DNA of 38,404 nt from Actinomycetota bacterium (GTDB lineage Bacteria; Actinomycetota; Acidimicrobiia; Acidimicrobiales; Microtrichaceae): positions 1-38,404 of the forward strand of contig VGBZ01000024.1 of assembly GCA_016870275.1 (NCBI GenBank), given 5' to 3'. The stretch's first letter is position 1; each line of letters starts with the position of its first letter. A program made the position numbers and the translations under genes. Of this stretch, positions 35,267-38,404 are shown piece by piece. The notes beneath the pieces were generated by a model. The model was not told the origin of the DNA and did no database searches. It saw nothing but the letters and a program-made list of their open reading frames with translations.

Positions 35267-36265
35267 TCAGGCGTTGGTGCCGGACGCACCGATCGGCACC
35301 ACCCGCCGGATCCGGGACGACGTCGAGCGAACTGCGGCGTAGCCCGAACGCCCGAGGACGCTCAGCACAGCCACGGCCGCACCGAGCCGCCAGTACTCAG
35401 GCCGACGCCTCAGACCCGGGCTGTGACGCCGGGCCGAGCGCCGGTAGGCGCGTGCGGCCTCGGCATTCCCGTCGTCGTTCAGGCTGTGCCAGGCCAGGAT
35501 CATCTCGATCCGGCCGAGAGCGACCCCTTGGAGTTCCTGCAGGCGGTCTGCGGGATAGCCGGGTTCACCCCTGCGCCGTTCGAACATCGACGTCAGCAGA
35601 TGTCGGTACGCGGCATCGAGACTCGCCACGTCGCTCGAGGAGTTGGTGTCGTGCCGACGGTGGTGGCAGAGGACCTCCCGCACGACAGCTACCTGGTGGT
35701 GCTCGGCGATGCGGATCCAGAGAGCCCAGTCCTCGACGTCGATCGGAAAGCTCTCTCGGTTCACCTCGAACCCGCCGACCGCCTCGAACACCGCTCGAGG
35801 CACCAGGGCGATCGACGTCGCCACCGGGTTGGTGACCAGCAGGCGTTCCCACACCTCGCCCTCGATCTCGCTCGTGTGGATCCGTCCAGTCGGCTGACCG
35901 AGGGCGTCGATCACGTCGTACCAGCCGTAGACGAGACCAACCTGCGGGTCGGCGTCGTAGGTCTCGATCAGGCGCTCGAGGGCATCCGGAGTCCAGAGGT
36001 CGTCGGAATCGCAGAACGCCACCAACGCTCCACTCGATTCGCGCACCCCCCGGTTTCGGGCGGCCGACACCCCGGCATTCTCCTGGCGCACGACCCGCAG
36101 TCGGTCGTCGCCCCGCTGCTTCACCCAGCCCGCAAGATCGTCGTCGCCGCCGTCATCGACGAGCACGACCTCGTAGTCGTCGAACGTCTGGGAGAGCAAC
36201 GAGTCCACCGTCGCTGGGAGCCATCGCAAGGAGTTGAAGCACGGGACGACGACACTCGCTCGCAT
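35267..36265 (-). CDS. Family 2 glycosyltransferase
   Basis: 332 residues from ATG 36265; the frame is open to 36514, but the extra part overlaps gpmA. A GT-A fold is clear: ASVVVPCFNSLRWLPATVDSLLSQTFDDYEVVLVDDGG, then RQENAGVSAARNRGV, the metal-binding acidic motif FCDSDDLW (usual DxD), and EDWALWIRIAEHHQVAVV with the catalytic-base-type ED. No membrane helix is seen apart from a weak hydrophobic patch near the C-terminus (GAAVAVLSVLG). It likely adds a sugar to an envelope polysaccharide or lipid; substrate unknown. There is no ribosome site, but a TACACT box lies 8 bases upstream. It is divergent from gpmA. Confidence 0.9.
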   Translation of the reverse strand: MRASVVVPCFNSLRWLPATVDSLLSQTFDDYEVVLVDDGGDDDLAGWVKQRGDDRLRVVRQENAGVSAARNRGVRESSGALVAFCDSDDLWTPDALERLIETYDADPQVGLVYGWYDVIDALGQPTGRIHTSEIEGEVWERLLVTNPVATSIALVPRAVFEAVGGFEVNRESFPIDVEDWALWIRIAEHHQVAVVREVLCHHRRHDTNSSSDVASLDAAYRHLLTSMFERRRGEPGYPADRLQELQGVALGRIEMILAWHSLNDDGNAEAARAYRRSARRHSPGLRRRPEYWRLGAAVAVLSVLGRSGYAAVRSTSSRIRRVVPIGASGTNA

Positions 36266-36273
36266 GGGCGGCG

Positions 36274-36279
36274 AGTGTA
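36274..36279 (-). promoter_or_regulatory. Candidate -10 box of the glycosyltransferase gene (leaderless)
   Basis: TACACT on the minus strand ends 8 bases before the ATG, and no Shine-Dalgarno sequence is present. The transcript would begin at or next to the start codon. No clear -35. Confidence 0.38.
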
Positions 36280-36352
36280 GGGCCGACCGGGCTGGCGGTT
36301 CGCTGCTGCAACAGGGCAGCATCGGGAGTCCACGCACCCATCGGGAGACCCC

Positions 36353-37114
36353 ATGCCTCAGCTCGTGTTGCTCCGTCACGGCCAGAGCGAGTGGAACGAA
36401 CTCAACCTCTTCACCGGCTGGTACGACTGCGACCTCACCGATCTCGGCCTCGCAGAGGCCCGCTCCGCGGGTGAGCTGCTCCTCGAGCACGACGTGACAC
36501 CCGATGTGGTGCACACCTCACTGCAGGTCCGGGCCATCCGCACCGCCAACGAGGCGCTGCACGCCGCCGGCAGGACCTGGTTGCCGGTTCGGCGGAGCTG
36601 GCGACTCAACGAGCGCCAATACGGCGACCTGACAGGAAAGGACAAGCGCCAGACCACAGAGGAGTTCGGCGCCGAACAGGTCCTCATCTGGCGACGGTCC
36701 TACGACATCCCGCCGCCACCGATCAGCGCCGAGAACGAGTTCAACCCCAACGACGACCCCCGATATGCGGACCTGCCGATCGAGCTCGTGCCCAATTCGG
36801 AATGCCTCGCCGATGTGGTCGAGCGGATGCTGCCGTACTGGTACGACGCCATCATTCCCGACCTCGCCATCGGCCGGGACGTCCTCATCGTCGCCCACGG
36901 CAACTCACTCCGCGCCCTCGTCAAGCACCTCGAGGGGATCTCCGAGGAGGAGATTCCGCAGCTCAACATTCCAACCGGAGTGCCGCTCGTCTACGAGCTC
37001 GACAGCCACGGCCGACCGACCGACGACCGATCGGTGGAGGAGCGATACCTCGGAGACGCAGAGGAGATCCGGGCCCGGGCCGAAGCCGTGGCCCGTCAGG
37101 CCTCCGGCGGCTGA
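36353..37114 (+). CDS. gpmA: 2,3-bisphosphoglycerate-dependent phosphoglycerate mutase
   Basis: 253 residues. It interconverts 3- and 2-phosphoglycerate in glycolysis through a phosphohistidine. The catalytic His9 is in [10 protein letters not shown], with [13 protein letters not shown] following. Glu87 is in [15 protein letters not shown] and His182 in [17 protein letters not shown], all as in the cofactor-dependent enzyme; the [13 protein letters not shown] end is also typical. ATG 36353 has a GGGAG site 5 bases upstream. The 3' end overlaps the convergent ParA gene by 19 bases. Confidence 0.96.
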   Translation: MPQLVLLRHGQSEWNELNLFTGWYDCDLTDLGLAEARSAGELLLEHDVTPDVVHTSLQVRAIRTANEALHAAGRTWLPVRRSWRLNERQYGDLTGKDKRQTTEEFGAEQVLIWRRSYDIPPPPISAENEFNPNDDPRYADLPIELVPNSECLADVVERMLPYWYDAIIPDLAIGRDVLIVAHGNSLRALVKHLEGISEEEIPQLNIPTGVPLVYELDSHGRPTDDRSVEERYLGDAEEIRARAEAVARQASGG

Positions 37115-38127
37115 GCGTCCGACGACACCGCGTCAGGCCTCGGGGCGTCGACGAACCACCCGGCGAACGGGTCCGCAGCGACGTCGGCCGGATCGGACCC
37201 GGACGCGGCGGCGTCACCGCCAGGGAGCGCGTCCGACACGACGAGGGGAGGCGGCGAAGCGACCGGTTCCTCCTGCACGGGTCCCGTTGCGCTGGCGAGC
37301 GACGTCGGCGTGAGCTCCGTGGACCCGGACTCGCCAGCCGCAGACCCGGGGGCGAGCGAGACCGGCGGCGCCGCCGGGAACTCGGCGTCGATCCCGAGAC
37401 GTTCGACGATCTCCGCCCACAGATTGCGGTAGGCGGTGGCTGCCAGGTTGCGGGGTGAGACCAGCACCGCAGGCACCTGTTCGAGCCCCATCCGCTCCAC
37501 CGCCGAGGACACGGGGACGGCGCTCAACGCAAAGCGCCGGTCGGAACGAACCAGATCGAGCATCTGGCGGTGCAGCACCTTGCGTTCGTCGACCATGGAG
37601 AGGAATGCGAGCACGGGGAGACCGGAGCGTTGCTCCCCGACGAACCCGGCGAGTTGGTCGAGGCTTCGGACGGCGAGGGGCGCCGGCACGATCGGCGCCA
37701 GCACGAGGTCCGAGGCAGCCACGACCGCCTCGGTGACCACCCCGAGTCCGGGAGCGCAGTCGAGGATGACGACGTCGTAGGTGCGGTCGAGCGGGCGGAT
37801 GAGCTTCCGGATCACCCGCTCGGGCCAACGTCGGGTGCCGAGCACGGTGTCGACCACCCGGAAACTCCCGTCCGCCGGGAGGATGTCGAGGCGATCGAAG
37901 TCGGTCGATCGGGTGAAGCTCTGCAGATCGCGCTTGCCGCCGAGCAGGCGGCTCGCGCCGCCCTTCACCCGGGACTTCATCCGGTAGCAGTGCGTGGCCG
38001 CCCCCTGCGGATCGAGGTCCCACAGCAGGGTGCGCAACCCGGTGGCAGCCGACAGGAACGCCAGGTTGACCGCAGCAGCGGACTTACCCACGCCTCCCTT
38101 GGCGCCTGCGACGGCCACGACGCGCAT
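37096..38127 (-). CDS. Orphan ParA/Soj-like P-loop ATPase with disordered tail
   Basis: 343 residues. The deviant Walker A is KGGVGKS (10-16) in [25 protein letters not shown]. The A' motif is [11 protein letters not shown] and the Walker B segment is [31 protein letters not shown]. This places it in the ParA/MinD ATPase group that positions DNA or protein cargo. The ATPase core ends near residue 250. The last ~90 residues are Ala/Pro/Ser/Asp-rich and probably disordered. No parB gene or parS-like site is next to it, so it is not the chromosomal ParAB pair. GGGAG lies 5 bases before ATG 38127. Its end overlaps gpmA by 19 bases. The cargo is unknown. Confidence 0.85.
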   Translation of the reverse strand: MRVVAVAGAKGGVGKSAAAVNLAFLSAATGLRTLLWDLDPQGAATHCYRMKSRVKGGASRLLGGKRDLQSFTRSTDFDRLDILPADGSFRVVDTVLGTRRWPERVIRKLIRPLDRTYDVVILDCAPGLGVVTEAVVAASDLVLAPIVPAPLAVRSLDQLAGFVGEQRSGLPVLAFLSMVDERKVLHRQMLDLVRSDRRFALSAVPVSSAVERMGLEQVPAVLVSPRNLAATAYRNLWAEIVERLGIDAEFPAAPPVSLAPGSAAGESGSTELTPTSLASATGPVQEEPVASPPPLVVSDALPGGDAAASGSDPADVAADPFAGWFVDAPRPDAVSSDAQPPEA

Positions 38128-38265
38128 GTCGACTCCCGACTCGGTCGGCGACCCGGACGACCCGTGCGCTCCGACAACCCCGAGCGAGCGCCCGGCGATC
38201 GACCCAATCCTGCCTCACGGCGAAGCTGGACCGCCGCCAACTCCAGTTGCACGGCCATCGGGAGG

Positions 38266-38271
38266 TAGATT
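38266..38271 (+). promoter_or_regulatory. Candidate -10 box of the last gene
   Basis: TAGATT ends 10 bases before ATG 38282. A GGAGG lies just before it but too far from the ATG to be an optimal ribosome site. Promoter or ribosome-site use cannot be told apart here. The rest of the 38128-38281 gap shows nothing else. Confidence 0.3.
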
Positions 38272-38281
38272 TGGAATTGCC

Positions 38282-38404
38282 ATGACTGTCACCGATTCAC
38301 CAGAGGTCGACGAAGCAACCACGGTCCCCGGACCAAAGCGTCTGCGACCACAACAGATCGCCATCCTGCTCGGCGTCGGCATCGCGCTCGTCACCATCGT
38401 GTCC
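38282..38404 (+). CDS. N-terminus of a membrane protein (cut by window end)
   Basis: 41 codons are visible from ATG 38282 to the window edge without a stop. The product starts MTVTDSPEVDEATT, with a basic PGPKRLRPQQ stretch just before a hydrophobic helix (IAILLGVGIALVTIVS). Basic residues before the helix predict a cytoplasmic N-terminus and a membrane anchor or first helix. It is divergent from the ParA-like gene across 154 bases. Too short to assign a family. Confidence 0.6.
   Translation, partial: MTVTDSPEVDEATTVPGPKRLRPQQIAILLGVGIALVTIVS

Noticed and set aside
37096-38281. parS centromere or replication origin beside the ParA-like gene
   Set aside because: No parS-like palindrome, DnaA-box cluster or parB gene is seen.

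Overview
This is a GC-rich, mostly minus-strand chromosomal segment from an actinobacterium, most likely of the class Acidimicrobiia (this placement is inference). The evidence is frequent GTG starts, a dnaK-grpE-dnaJ-hspR operon, ClpS next to a DUF2017 protein, a three-part PurS/PurQ/PurL enzyme, an actinobacterial-type heme A synthase, and many starts with a TAnnnT box at leaderless distance. Almost everything is housekeeping; there is no phage, insertion sequence, CRISPR array or defence island.

Layout. 1-2.5 kb: respiratory heme genes, with the N-terminus of a probable cytochrome oxidase subunit I, ctaB (heme O synthase) and divergent ctaA (heme A synthase). 2.5-3.3 kb: clpS and a DUF2017 gene in the ctaA operon. 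3.3-3.7 kb: tRNA-Glu, tRNA-Asp and tRNA-Phe with a promoter and a terminator-like hairpin. 3.7-6.9 kb: two convergent envelope-glycan genes (acyltransferase and polytopic glycosyltransferase). 6.9-9.2 kb: ACT-domain malic enzyme, pyrE and an overlooked 54-residue membrane protein. 9.3-25.9 kb: a large purine cluster on the minus strand. In transcription order it reads purA-purD-purK-purE, purB-purC-purS-purQ, then purL-gluQ-purF-purM-pirin-conserved unknown. Two small plus-strand genes interrupt it: a zinc-binding protein between purB and purE, and a basic conserved protein between purL and purQ. 26.0-28.3 kb: acyltransferase overlapping an unknown membrane protein. 28.5-35.2 kb: clpB and the HspR-autoregulated chaperone operon, with an HspR-type inverted repeat over the dnaK promoter. 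35.3-38.4 kb: family 2 glycosyltransferase, gpmA, an orphan ParA-like ATPase and the start of a membrane protein.

How the genes work together. The cluster encodes most of the PRPP-to-IMP route (PurF, D, L/Q/S, M, K, E, C, B) plus the first AMP step (PurA) and the shared PurB; purN/purT, purH and the GMP branch are not in the window. DnaK/DnaJ/GrpE and ClpB form the disaggregation system, with HspR the likely repressor. ClpS adds an N-degron adaptor for Clp proteolysis.

No clearly new multi-gene system is evident. The best leads are the recurrent leaderless-type starts, the small genes embedded in the purine cluster, the pirin/unknown-protein pair coupled to purM, a shortened ClpB and a tRNA-Phe with A at position 54. 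No stretch over 300 bases lacks a gene. The largest gene-free gaps (325-546, 17089-17279, 35036-35266) hold candidate promoters or hairpins, which are listed.
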